A stretch of 64,000 nucleotides of DNA, from NCBI GenBank assembly GCA_963767285.1, contig CAVYDJ010000002.1, positions 1,054,001-1,118,000 of the forward strand. Reading direction: 5' to 3'. Position numbers and translations under genes: made by a program. The notes under the pieces are model-generated. The model searched no databases. It had not been told where the DNA came from and saw nothing but the letters and a program-made list of their open reading frames with translations. The DNA is from WHSW01 sp963767285. Its GTDB lineage: Bacteria; Actinomycetota; Thermoleophilia; Solirubrobacterales; 70-9. Of the stretch, positions 15,933-23,196 are shown one piece after another; positions within the stretch are counted from its first letter, which is position 1, and each line of letters opens with the position of its first letter.

Positions 15933-17069
15933 ATGATGGAGGGCCCGCAGATTCCCGTCTTCGACGTCCAGCTCGACGACGAGGACGTCGAGGCCGCCTC
16001 GGAGGTGCTGCGATCGGGCTGGCTCACCATGGGCCCTCGCACCCAGGAGTTCGAGGGGCGGTTCGCCGAGTACCTCGGCTGCGAGCACGTGGTCGCGGTC
16101 TCGAGCTGCACGGCAGCGCTCCATCTCGCCCTGCTCTGCGCCGGCGTGGGCCCCGGGGACGAGGTGATCGTCCCCGCGATCACGTTCGTCGCCACCGCCA
16201 GCGCGGTCCGCTACTGCGGCGCCACCCCGGTCTTCGCCGAGATCGTCGGCGGCGGCGACCTGGGGATCGACGTCGCCGACGTCGAGTCGCGGATCACCGA
16301 CCGCACCCGCGCCGTCCTGCCGGTGCACTTCGGGGGCTATCCGGTTGCGATCGAGTCGCTCGCGGATCTTTGCCGCCGGCGGGACCTGGCCCTGGTCGAG
16401 GACGCCGCCCAGTCGCCGGGCTCGCGTGTGGAGGGGCGCAGCCTGGGCACGTTCGGGCTGGCCGGCTGCTTCAGCTTCTTCTCGAACAAGCCGCTGGGCG
16501 TGGGGGAGGGGGGCGCCATCGCGACCGACTCGGAGGAGGTCGCCGCCCGCGCACGATCGCTTCGCTCGCACGGGATGACCGCCGGCACCTGGGATCGTCA
16601 CCGCGGCCACGCCGAGACCTACGACGTCGTGGAAGTCGGCTTCAACTACCGCATCGACGAGCAGCGCGCCGCCCTGCTCTCGGCGCGCCTGGGAGGCCTC
16701 GACGCCAACATCCGGCGCCGCAACGAGCTGATCGCGCGCTACCGCTCCGAGCTCGCAGGCGTCGATGGGCTCGAGGTCGCCTATGCGGACGCGGATCCGG
16801 CCACCTCGTCGGGCTACCTGATGCTCGTGCTGCTCGACGAGCCGGATTCACGCCCTGAGGTGCGGGCGCGGCTGCGCGACGAGCACGGGGTGCAGACGAC
16901 GGTGTTCCCGGCGGTCCACCGGTTCACCGCCTACGGCGGCGAGGGGTCCGCGCCGCTGCCGCGCACGGAGGCGGCGGCGAAGGCGCACCTCGTGCTGCCG
17001 CTCTTCCCGCACATGTCGGAGTCACAGCAGGACACCGTGGTTGCCGCATTGCGCGAGGAGCTCGGCTAG
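15933..17069 (+). CDS. DegT/DnrJ/EryC1/StrS-family sugar aminotransferase
   Basis: 378 residues, the usual length for the family, which transfers an amino group from glutamate to a keto-sugar nucleotide using PLP. Motifs: SGWLTMGPRTQEFE near the N-terminus, SSCTAALHLALLCAGVGPGD, PAITFVATASAV, LVEDAAQSPGS (the PLP-binding Asp), and the Schiff-base Lys at about 186 in SFFSNKPLGVGEGG. GFNYRIDEQRAALLSARL near 240 is the typical N-Y-R-x-x-E-x-Q-A-A-L/G signature. Followed at a 39-nt gap by an epimerase and then a nucleotidyltransferase, so it probably supplies an amino sugar for a surface glycan. The exact sugar is unknown. Confidence 0.88.
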   Translation: MMEGPQIPVFDVQLDDEDVEAASEVLRSGWLTMGPRTQEFEGRFAEYLGCEHVVAVSSCTAALHLALLCAGVGPGDEVIVPAITFVATASAVRYCGATPVFAEIVGGGDLGIDVADVESRITDRTRAVLPVHFGGYPVAIESLADLCRRRDLALVEDAAQSPGSRVEGRSLGTFGLAGCFSFFSNKPLGVGEGGAIATDSEEVAARARSLRSHGMTAGTWDRHRGHAETYDVVEVGFNYRIDEQRAALLSARLGGLDANIRRRNELIARYRSELAGVDGLEVAYADADPATSSGYLMLVLLDEPDSRPEVRARLRDEHGVQTTVFPAVHRFTAYGGEGSAPLPRTEAAAKAHLVLPLFPHMSESQQDTVVAALREELG

Positions 17070-17094
17070 CTCCGGTACCGCCGACGGTGCGCAC

Positions 17095-17100
17095 TAGACT
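17095..17100 (+). promoter_or_regulatory. -10 box (TAGACT) of the epimerase gene
   Basis: TAGACT then 8 nt and ATG 17109, with no ribosome site: a second promoter inside the sugar gene group. Confidence 0.5.
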
Positions 17101-17108
17101 CGCGCCCG

Positions 17109-18134
17109 ATGGAAGCACGCAGCGGCCGGCACGTTCTGGTCGTGGGCGGCGCCGGGTATGTGGGCAACGTCCTCGTGCGCCGGCTGCTGTCCACGGGACA
17201 CAGGGTGAGGGTGCTCGACTCCCTGCTCTTCAACCACGGCTCGTCGCTCGCGGGCGTGTTCGAGCAGCCCGGCTTCTCGTTCGTCCGCGGAGATCTTCGC
17301 GACCCGGACACCGTCGAGGGCGCGCTCGACGGGGTGACCGACGTCGTGATGTTGGCGGCGCTCGTCGGCGACCCGATCTCCAAGCTCTACCCGGACCTGA
17401 CCGTGGAGGTCAACGAGGCCGCGAAACGGGCTCTCGAGCCGATCGGGGCAAGCGGGATCGACCGTTTCGTCTTCACGTCCACCTGCAGCAACTACGGCCT
17501 CCAGACGAGCGACGAGCCGGTATCCGAGGACTCCGAGCTGGCGCCCCTTTCCCTGTACGCCGAGATGAAGGTGGACTTCGAGCAGCACCTGCTCGGCCTG
17601 GAGGAGCCGTCGTTCAATCCGACCGTCCTTCGGATCGCGACCGCGTACGGGCTCTCACAACGGATGCGCTTCGACCTGACCATCGCGGAGTTCACCCGGA
17701 CGATGGCGATCGGAGAGGAGCTCGTCGTCTACGACGCCGACACCTGGCGCCCGTACTGCCATGTGGGCGACATCTCCAAGGCGATCATGACGGTGCTGGA
17801 CGCTCCCGCGGAGCAGGTCCGCAGCGACGTGTTCAACGTCGGCCACGACGACGAGAACTACACGAAGCGGATGGTGGTGGACGTGGTGCAGGAGCGCCTC
17901 GGCGGGCGTGGGCGGGTCCAGTTCAGCGAGGGAAGCAAGGATCAGCGCAACTACCGGGTCTCGTTCGAGAAGATCCAGCGCGTCCTCGGCTACGAGCCGG
18001 ACCACCGCGTACCCGAGGCGGTGGGGCGCCTGATCGAGGCGATCGACGCGGGCGCGTTCGACGACGTGGAGGAGCGGCCGGCCTACTACGCCAACAACGT
18101 CGCCGTGGCGGGCGAGGCGAGCGCCGGCTCCTGA
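17109..18134 (+). CDS. NAD-dependent epimerase/dehydratase (extended SDR)
   Basis: 341 residues. The Rossmann motif GGAGYVGNVL (GxxGxxG) starts near residue 14. RGDLRDPD binds the adenine, LAALVGDP is the usual third block, and the catalytic residues are Ser/Thr in TSTCSNYG and the YxxxK of LYAEMK near residue 154-158. The C-terminal sugar-binding part has WRPYCHVGDISKAI and FNVGHDDENYTK. It resembles UDP-glucose-4-epimerase-like proteins of glycan clusters. Its TGA shares one base with the ATG of the nucleotidyltransferase (TGATG). Product specificity unknown. Confidence 0.87.
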   Translation: MEARSGRHVLVVGGAGYVGNVLVRRLLSTGHRVRVLDSLLFNHGSSLAGVFEQPGFSFVRGDLRDPDTVEGALDGVTDVVMLAALVGDPISKLYPDLTVEVNEAAKRALEPIGASGIDRFVFTSTCSNYGLQTSDEPVSEDSELAPLSLYAEMKVDFEQHLLGLEEPSFNPTVLRIATAYGLSQRMRFDLTIAEFTRTMAIGEELVVYDADTWRPYCHVGDISKAIMTVLDAPAEQVRSDVFNVGHDDENYTKRMVVDVVQERLGGRGRVQFSEGSKDQRNYRVSFEKIQRVLGYEPDHRVPEAVGRLIEAIDAGAFDDVEERPAYYANNVAVAGEASAGS

Positions 18135-18850
18135 TGCGGGCGGTGATCCTCGCCGGAGGCAAGGGCACGCGCCTTGCCCCTTTCACGACCGTCGTCCCGA
18201 AGCCGCTGATCCCGGTGGGCGACCGTCCGATCATCGAGCTGATCATCAACCAGCTTGCGCAGCACGGGTTCGATCGGATCGACCTGTGCCTCGGCCATCT
18301 CGGCAACCTCATCCGGGCGTATCTGAGCGAGACCGACGCGATTCCCGAGGGGGTCGAGCTGAACTACGTCTGGGAGGAGCGCCCGCTCGGCACGGCAGGC
18401 GCCCTCAAGCTGATCGACCCGCCCACGGAGCCGTTCCTGGTGATGAACGGCGACATCCTGACCACCCTCAACTACGGCCAGCTCATGCGCTTCCATCAGG
18501 GAAACGGGGCTGCGCTCACGATCGCCTCGCACCACGAGGACGTCCGCATCTCGCTCGGTGTGATCGAGGGGGAGCAGGGAAGGGTGACGGGCTACATCGA
18601 GAAGCCGGTGCTCCAATACGAGGTGAGCATGGGGATCTACGTCTACGACGTCTCCGTCGTCGACCGCATCCCGGACGGCTCGTATGACTTCCCGGAGGTG
18701 GTGCTGTCCCTGATCGACGCGGGGGAGCCTGTCCAGACCTACCACTTCGAGGCGGACTGGTTCGACATCGGGACGCCGAGCGATCACGACCTGGCCGTGG
18801 CCGCCTACAACGAGGACCCGGGGCGGTTCGGGCTCGGAGCCTTGGGCTGA
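18134..18850 (+). CDS. Sugar-phosphate nucleotidyltransferase
   Basis: 238 residues with the nucleotidyltransferase start MRAVILAGGKGTRLAPFT (GGxGTRLxPxT), the Lys of VVPKPLIPVGDRPI, and the metal-binding Asp in FLVMNGDILTTL. EKPVLQYEVSMGIYVYD matches the sugar-binding EKP and the N/S-x-G-x-Y block. DWFDIGTPSDH near the C-terminus is the W.DIGTP motif of GlmU/RfbA/GMPP-like enzymes. It probably makes an NDP-sugar (NDP-hexose or mannose type) that the coupled epimerase and aminotransferase modify. No left-handed beta-helix domain follows, so it is a minimal enzyme. Confidence 0.87.
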   Translation: MRAVILAGGKGTRLAPFTTVVPKPLIPVGDRPIIELIINQLAQHGFDRIDLCLGHLGNLIRAYLSETDAIPEGVELNYVWEERPLGTAGALKLIDPPTEPFLVMNGDILTTLNYGQLMRFHQGNGAALTIASHHEDVRISLGVIEGEQGRVTGYIEKPVLQYEVSMGIYVYDVSVVDRIPDGSYDFPEVVLSLIDAGEPVQTYHFEADWFDIGTPSDHDLAVAAYNEDPGRFGLGALG

Positions 18851-18854
18851 GGGC

Positions 18855-19841
18855 TTAGCGGCCGCGCCGCCACGGCATTCGTCGTGAGAGCTGGCTCCAC
18901 AGCAGCGCGAAGTGAAGCCGGCCCCGGTTCATCTCGGCCCGCCGCAGCACGGGGCGCGGCAGCACCTGACGGCGGCCGCGGACCGCGTCTCGGTCGCGCC
19001 AGGCGTCGGCGATCCCGCCTGCCCAGGCCTTCCTGGCCACGCCCCGGAAGGTCGTCTCGACGAGGTCGAAGGCGAGATATGTGGGGATCCTCAGCATCGC
19101 CAGCCAGGCCGGGAACCGCAGCGAGAAGTACCAGATCTGGTTGCGGATCCGGCGGCGAAGCGTCGGGGCGGCCGCGCGCATGCCCCCCTCGGCCTTCATG
19201 TGGTCGAACTCGGCCCGGGGCTCGTAGCGGACGTCCCAGCCGGCACCGAGAAGCCGCGTTGCGAGGTCGAGCTCACTCAATGCCAGGAAGTAGGGCTCGA
19301 ACCAGCCTCCCACCTCCTGGAAGGCCGTCCGCCTCAGCATGACGGCGCCCTCCGGGAAGAAGAACGACGGCAATCCGTCCTCGGGGGCGCCCTCCTGACC
19401 GGCGCGCAGGAACCAGTCGAAGCTGCCCGGTCCGGTCGCGGCGTTCACTTCGCCGTCGGGCTCGACATCACGCACGAAGCCACCCAGTGCCCCGAGCTTC
19501 GGGTCTCGCTCGAAGTGCTCGACCATCCGCTCCACAGCCCCCGGCAGCGGGTAGGAATCGTCGTCGAGCATCAGGAGCAGGTCGCCCGTCGACTCGGCCG
19601 CGCCGACATTGCGGCAGGCGGTCCCGATGTCCTCCATCTGGAGCACCGTCACGCCGGGGCGGGAGCGGGCCAGCTCCGCGCTCTCGTCCGTTCCCGAGTC
19701 GGCCACGACGACCTCGTGCAGGGGCAGCTCCGCGAGGCGATCGAGGACGATCGCCAGGGCAGGGGCCCTGTTGAAGGAGAGGATGACCGCGCTGACCTTG
19801 GTCGCGGCCCCGTCAGGGGGCTGGTGAGGGGGACTCGGCAT
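18855..19841 (-). CDS. Family 2 glycosyltransferase
   Basis: 328 residues. The GT-A fold starts with SAVILSFNRAPALAIVLDRL, and the metal-binding motif is LMLDDDSYPLPGAVE (DDD) near residue 92. FFFPEGAVMLRRTAFQEVGG and SELDLATRLLGAGWDVRYEP follow the acceptor-side pattern (E-D-x-D-x-x-x-R) of rhamnosyltransferase-like GT2 enzymes. The C-terminal 90 residues are basic and aromatic with one or two membrane-facing helices, and no clear transmembrane segment. Convergent with the nucleotidyltransferase (4-bp gap), so it probably belongs to the same surface-glycan group. Donor and acceptor unknown. Confidence 0.85.
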   Translation of the reverse strand: MPSPPHQPPDGAATKVSAVILSFNRAPALAIVLDRLAELPLHEVVVADSGTDESAELARSRPGVTVLQMEDIGTACRNVGAAESTGDLLLMLDDDSYPLPGAVERMVEHFERDPKLGALGGFVRDVEPDGEVNAATGPGSFDWFLRAGQEGAPEDGLPSFFFPEGAVMLRRTAFQEVGGWFEPYFLALSELDLATRLLGAGWDVRYEPRAEFDHMKAEGGMRAAAPTLRRRIRNQIWYFSLRFPAWLAMLRIPTYLAFDLVETTFRGVARKAWAGGIADAWRDRDAVRGRRQVLPRPVLRRAEMNRGRLHFALLWSQLSRRMPWRRGR

Positions 19842-19897
19842 TGCGCAAGTAGCTTTCTACTCATTGAGGGCAAGATCGTGATTCCGAGGAAGCGCAA

Positions 19898-20413
19898 TTG
19901 ATTCAGGTGCACCGGTTTGCCGCCGCCCTCGCGGCCGTCGCGCTGATCGCGGCCGGCTGCGGCTCGGACGAGGAGGAGTCGCCGGCGCCCGGCGCCGGCG
20001 AGGTCGAGATCGCGGCGACGGCGCTGGCCGATGCGCGCCAGGCCCTGGACGTCGCTCGCGCCGCGCTGGCCGGGGAGGCGAGCGCCGCCGACCTGCAATC
20101 CGTCGACACCGCGCTGCGGCGCGCGACCCAGGCGGTCAGGGCGGCGGAGGCGGGTGTCGACGCGGCGATCCTGGCCGCCGACGACCCGGATTCCGTGAGC
20201 GTGGCGCTCTCCGAGGCCGACCGCTTCGCCGCGCTCGCCGTCGAGCAGGCGCTCGCCGCGAACGAGGCGGTCCTCGACGCCGCCGAGCGGACCGGGCTGC
20301 CGCCCGGCGAGCTGATCGATTCGCAGACCGATGAAGCCATCGAGCTCGCCTCCGAACGGGTCAACGAGGCGAGCGCCGAGGTCGCGGCGGCGCAGGCGAG
20401 CGCCGGTCCCTAG
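19898..20413 (+). CDS. Small lipoprotein, Ala-rich helical
   Basis: 171 residues. The signal peptide ends in the lipobox LIAAGC near residue 21, so the mature protein is lipid-anchored at Cys. After a short acidic linker (DEEESPAPGAGE) the rest is predicted as long Ala/Glu-rich helices with heptad-like spacing (ADARQALDVARAALAGEASA, ALRRATQAVRAAEAG), suggesting a coiled-coil bundle. The start is TTG 19898, supported by GAGGAAG about 8 nt upstream. No known family recognised. Confidence 0.7.
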   Translation: MIQVHRFAAALAAVALIAAGCGSDEEESPAPGAGEVEIAATALADARQALDVARAALAGEASAADLQSVDTALRRATQAVRAAEAGVDAAILAADDPDSVSVALSEADRFAALAVEQALAANEAVLDAAERTGLPPGELIDSQTDEAIELASERVNEASAEVAAAQASAGP

Positions 20414-20529
20414 ATCTGGGGCGGCGGCTCGGGCTCCTGCGGCCCCGGCGGCACGGGGTCGGGCGGGGTTGGCAGCGGCGGACTGGGATCCGGCGGTTCG
20501 GGCGCTGGTGGGCCGGGGACTTCGGTCAT
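20410..20529 (-). CDS. Proline-rich microprotein (39 residues)
   Basis: ATG 20529 opens a 39-codon frame, MTEVPGPPAPEPPDPSPPLP and on, nearly half proline with regular Glu/Asp, ending QEPEPPPQI. It starts 10 nt after the LVIVD gene stop on the same strand and its stop overlaps the convergent lipoprotein stop. There is no clear ribosome site. The PxPP periodicity and acidic residues suggest a real extended polypeptide or an antibody-like linker, but it could be chance in GC-rich DNA. Confidence 0.35.
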   Translation of the reverse strand: MTEVPGPPAPEPPDPSPPLPTPPDPVPPGPQEPEPPPQI

Positions 20530-20539
20530 GGCGCGGACG

Positions 20540-21919
20540 TTACCTGCGCCCGGCCAGCGAGCAGATCCCCGGGGTCCAGCCGTTCGCGCGGAGCCGCGAG
20601 GCGAGGCGGTCGCGCTGCGCGGCCTGAGCCGCGGTCGGCGCGATCGGGGGCGTGACGCCCTTCGTGCCGGGCTCGCCACGCGTGCCCTTCTTGCCGGGCA
20701 CGTAGTGGTCGCCCGTGTAGCGCAGGATGTCAATCCCGCGCTGATAGTCGATCGAGTAGAGGACGTCGTCCTTGCCGGCCCACTTGGGCGACGACGAGGA
20801 GCTGCCGAGGGAGAGGAAGTAGCCCTGCTCGGTGATCGAGCCGTCCTTGCCGATTTGCAGGAAGCGGACGCCGTCCTCGTACTCGGAGATCGCCACCAGG
20901 CCACCGTTCTTGAACGTCGGGTGCTCCTGGAACCAGTGCACCGAGCAGCCGAGTGCGCCGGCGACCGGCTTGCCGTCGGCGTAGTAGCCGTTGCCGGCCG
21001 GCGGGACCTGGGAGATCAGCTCGAACTGCTTCGTCTTCTGGACGTCATCGGCGCCGTAGACGGAGAACTCGCTGTTGTTGAGCTCGCAGCGGCCGCGGAA
21101 GTTCTGCTCGCCGCCGGTGAGCAGGAACTTGTCCTTGCCGGCACGCGGCCAGCGGGCCGAGTGGACGAACTTGGCCGCCTCGCCGGTGTAGAGCACCTTC
21201 GGGTTCGTGGGCGAGCCACCGTCCTTGGGGAGGATCGAGATCACGGAGAACGGCTGACAGGCGGTGAGCAGGACCCCCGGCCGGATCTCGCGGATGTGGT
21301 GGCAGCTGGACGAGTCGACACCCTGGTCTGCAAGCGCGGTGATCCAGTCGCCGATCACGGTCGGCGCCGTCCCGTCGAGGATGCCCCGCGCATCCACGAT
21401 CGTCCCCTCCGAGCCGTAGAAGTACTGGCAGTCGAGCGCGCACTCGGCCGTGTGGTTCGGGATCGGGACCACGCCGACCTGCTTGATGTTGGCCGGGTCG
21501 CGGACGTCGAAGAACTGGATGCAGCCCTGGGGCGAGAGCGCTGCCACGCACTCGGGAACGCCGACGGAGAAGAAGTCGCTGGCGAACGCGAGCACCTCGC
21601 CGTTGGTCGGCACCTCCTCGTTCTCCCAGGCGACGTTGGTGAACAGCGAGCCGAGGGGCTGCGGCGAGGCGGGCTCGGAGATGTCGTAGATCGAGATGTT
21701 CTTGGCGGAGGTGACGAACATCCGGTCGCCGACGACCCTGGCGCCGGTGGTCATGCCGAGGTCCTGCTTCAGCGAGCCCAGGTACTCGACGTTGTCCGAC
21801 ATCACGGCGTCGCCGGCCGGTGGCGCCGCCGGGAGTTGAGGCAGCCCGACCTGCGCGGCGGCGGGCGCGGCGGTCACGAGCAGTCCGACCGAGACGACGC
21901 ACAGGACGAAACGCTTCAT
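20540..21919 (-). CDS. Secreted LVIVD-repeat beta-propeller protein
   Basis: 459 residues. The signal peptide is MKRFVLCVVSVGLLVTAAPA with cleavage near AAA-Q. The body has propeller blades with LVIVD-type strands (MFVTSAKNISIYDISEPASP, CIQFFDVRDPANIKQVGVVP, DDVLYSIDYQRGIDILRY) and conserved Cys pairs. A segment HHIREIRPGVLLTACQPFSV fits the same family. A similar group is found among selenium-binding-like and choice-of-anchor proteins of actinobacteria; enzymatic activity is not known. The C-terminus has a short Gly/Lys tail. ATG 21919 follows a signal-peptide N-terminus of standard length; no strong ribosome site. Confidence 0.75.
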   Translation of the reverse strand: MKRFVLCVVSVGLLVTAAPAAAQVGLPQLPAAPPAGDAVMSDNVEYLGSLKQDLGMTTGARVVGDRMFVTSAKNISIYDISEPASPQPLGSLFTNVAWENEEVPTNGEVLAFASDFFSVGVPECVAALSPQGCIQFFDVRDPANIKQVGVVPIPNHTAECALDCQYFYGSEGTIVDARGILDGTAPTVIGDWITALADQGVDSSSCHHIREIRPGVLLTACQPFSVISILPKDGGSPTNPKVLYTGEAAKFVHSARWPRAGKDKFLLTGGEQNFRGRCELNNSEFSVYGADDVQKTKQFELISQVPPAGNGYYADGKPVAGALGCSVHWFQEHPTFKNGGLVAISEYEDGVRFLQIGKDGSITEQGYFLSLGSSSSSPKWAGKDDVLYSIDYQRGIDILRYTGDHYVPGKKGTRGEPGTKGVTPPIAPTAAQAAQRDRLASRLRANGWTPGICSLAGRR

Positions 21920-21995
21920 TGAAACCCCACTAGTTAGTGAACCCCGAAACCCGAAGCCGGCATACCCGGCGACCGCGGAATCGAAACAGATGCCC

Positions 21996-22034
21996 GCCTG
22001 GGATGCGCCGGTTCCTTTCCGGCAGACACCTTGA
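21996..22034 (+). repeat. Degenerate tRNA-Cys 3'-half remnant (third att-like site)
   Basis: From 22006 to 22034 the sequence matches the tRNA-Cys repeat at 24 of 29 positions, including a T arm GCCGG-TTCCTTT-CCGGC with intact stem pairing but an altered loop. The left part is reduced to GCCTGGGATG. No acceptor partner is found upstream, so it is not a tRNA. It lies 8.1 kb past the second repeat, almost the same distance as between the first two. Confidence 0.5.
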
Positions 22035-22035
22035 G

Positions 22036-22041
22036 TACCCT
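22036..22041 (+). promoter_or_regulatory. -10 box (TACCCT) of the formyltransferase gene
   Basis: TACCCT then 7 nt and ATG 22049; supports ATG 22049 over TTG 22031. Confidence 0.4.
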
Positions 22042-22048
22042 GCCCCCG

Positions 22049-22966
22049 ATGGAGCTCGCAGTCGCCCTCGTCGCGGAGGACGCGGCAGGCGTCCGGGTCC
22101 TGCGATTGGTGGCCAAGCGCGAGCTTCGGCTCGTCGGAGTGTTCACGGATGCCGACGCCGCCGAGTCGGGGACGACGGTGGCCGCGGCCGCCAAGGGCCT
22201 CGACGCGCCGGTGCGTCCCGCCGCCGAGGTCACCGATCCGGCGACCGGCGACTGGCTGCGCGAGCACGGCGCCGACCTGTTGCTCAACGTCCACTCGCTC
22301 CGGATCGTCGCCGACGACGTCCTGGAGGCTCCCCCGCTGGGGGCGTTCAACCTGCATCCCGGGCCACTGCCCGAGTGCGCGGGCCTGAACTCGCCGAGCT
22401 GGGGGATCTACAACGGAGCCGAGACCCATGGCGTCACGCTTCATCGGATGACACCCGGCGTCGACGAGGGGCCGATCGCGTTCGAGGAGCGGTTCGCGAT
22501 CGGGCCCGCCGACACCGGGCTGACGGTCCTGACCCAGTGCGTCCGGCGCGGGATCGGCCTGCTCGAGCAGCTTCTCGACCTCGCCGAGCGCGGCGAGCCG
22601 ATCCCCGCCCACGCGCAGGACCTCTCGCGGCGGCGCTCGTTCGGGCATGGCCCGCCCGAGGACGGGCGCATCGACTGGAGCCGCCCTGCGCGTGCCGTGG
22701 TCGACTTCGTGCGCGCCTGTGACTACGGGCCGTTTCCGTCCCCGTGGGGTCGGCCGATCTGGGTGGTCGACGGGGAGGAGGTCGGGGTGGTCGTGGCCGA
22801 GCTCACGCCCGGCGATGCCGCCGCCGCGCCGGGAACCGTCGTCGCGGTCGAGGGCGGCGAGGTGGTGGTCGCGGCCGCGGACGGCCTGGTGCGGGTCCAC
22901 CGGGTCGAGGTCGGCGGCCGGCTCTTGGCGCCGGCCGACGCTCTGGAGGCGGTCCGCGCGCGATGA
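22049..22966 (+). CDS. Formyltransferase (Fmt/ArnA/LgrA-F type)
   Basis: 305 residues. The formyl-tetrahydrofolate-dependent core has NLHPGPLPECAGLNSPSWGI near 108-127, holding the Asn and His of the catalytic triad and the SLLP-like loop, with the Asp in TPGVDEGPIAFEE. A C-terminal domain (about 200-305) contains the Fmt-like beta-barrel pattern (DGRIDWSRPARAVVDFVRAC, GTVVAVEGGEVVVAAADGLV). Close relatives formylate tRNA-Met, amino sugars or amino acids on carrier proteins. Its stop overlaps the ATG of a carrier protein (ATGA), and an adenylation gene is next, which favours aminoacyl-carrier formylation. Substrate is inference. Confidence 0.8.
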   Translation: MELAVALVAEDAAGVRVLRLVAKRELRLVGVFTDADAAESGTTVAAAAKGLDAPVRPAAEVTDPATGDWLREHGADLLLNVHSLRIVADDVLEAPPLGAFNLHPGPLPECAGLNSPSWGIYNGAETHGVTLHRMTPGVDEGPIAFEERFAIGPADTGLTVLTQCVRRGIGLLEQLLDLAERGEPIPAHAQDLSRRRSFGHGPPEDGRIDWSRPARAVVDFVRACDYGPFPSPWGRPIWVVDGEEVGVVVAELTPGDAAAAPGTVVAVEGGEVVVAAADGLVRVHRVEVGGRLLAPADALEAVRAR

Positions 22967-23196
22967 CCGAGTACGAGGAGGCCGTCCTGCGGATCTACCG
23001 CGAGGCGCTCGACATCGAGGTTGCCGACCTCGACGCCGACGTATTCGAAGAAGGGTTGCTCGACTCGCTCGGCCTCGTGGTGCTGGTCGCCGAGCTGGAG
23101 GAGCGCTTCGGCGTGCGGATCCCGTTCGAGACGCTCGAGATCGACGAGTTTCGAACCGTGCGCTCGCTGGCGCGCGTGGTCGAGGCGCAGGTCTAG
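22963..23196 (+). CDS. Acyl/peptidyl carrier protein, DltC-like
   Basis: 77 residues. The 4'-phosphopantetheine Ser is in EEGLLDSLGLVVLVAELEER, near residue 36. The D-S-L signature, the acidic helix 2 and the following FGVRIPFETLEIDEFRTV segment fit DltC-type or NRPS carrier proteins. Coupled to the formyltransferase upstream by ATGA, and its 3' end overlaps the convergent adenylation gene by 4 nt. It probably carries the amino acid activated by the adjacent ligase. Confidence 0.83.
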   Translation: MTEYEEAVLRIYREALDIEVADLDADVFEEGLLDSLGLVVLVAELEERFGVRIPFETLEIDEFRTVRSLARVVEAQV

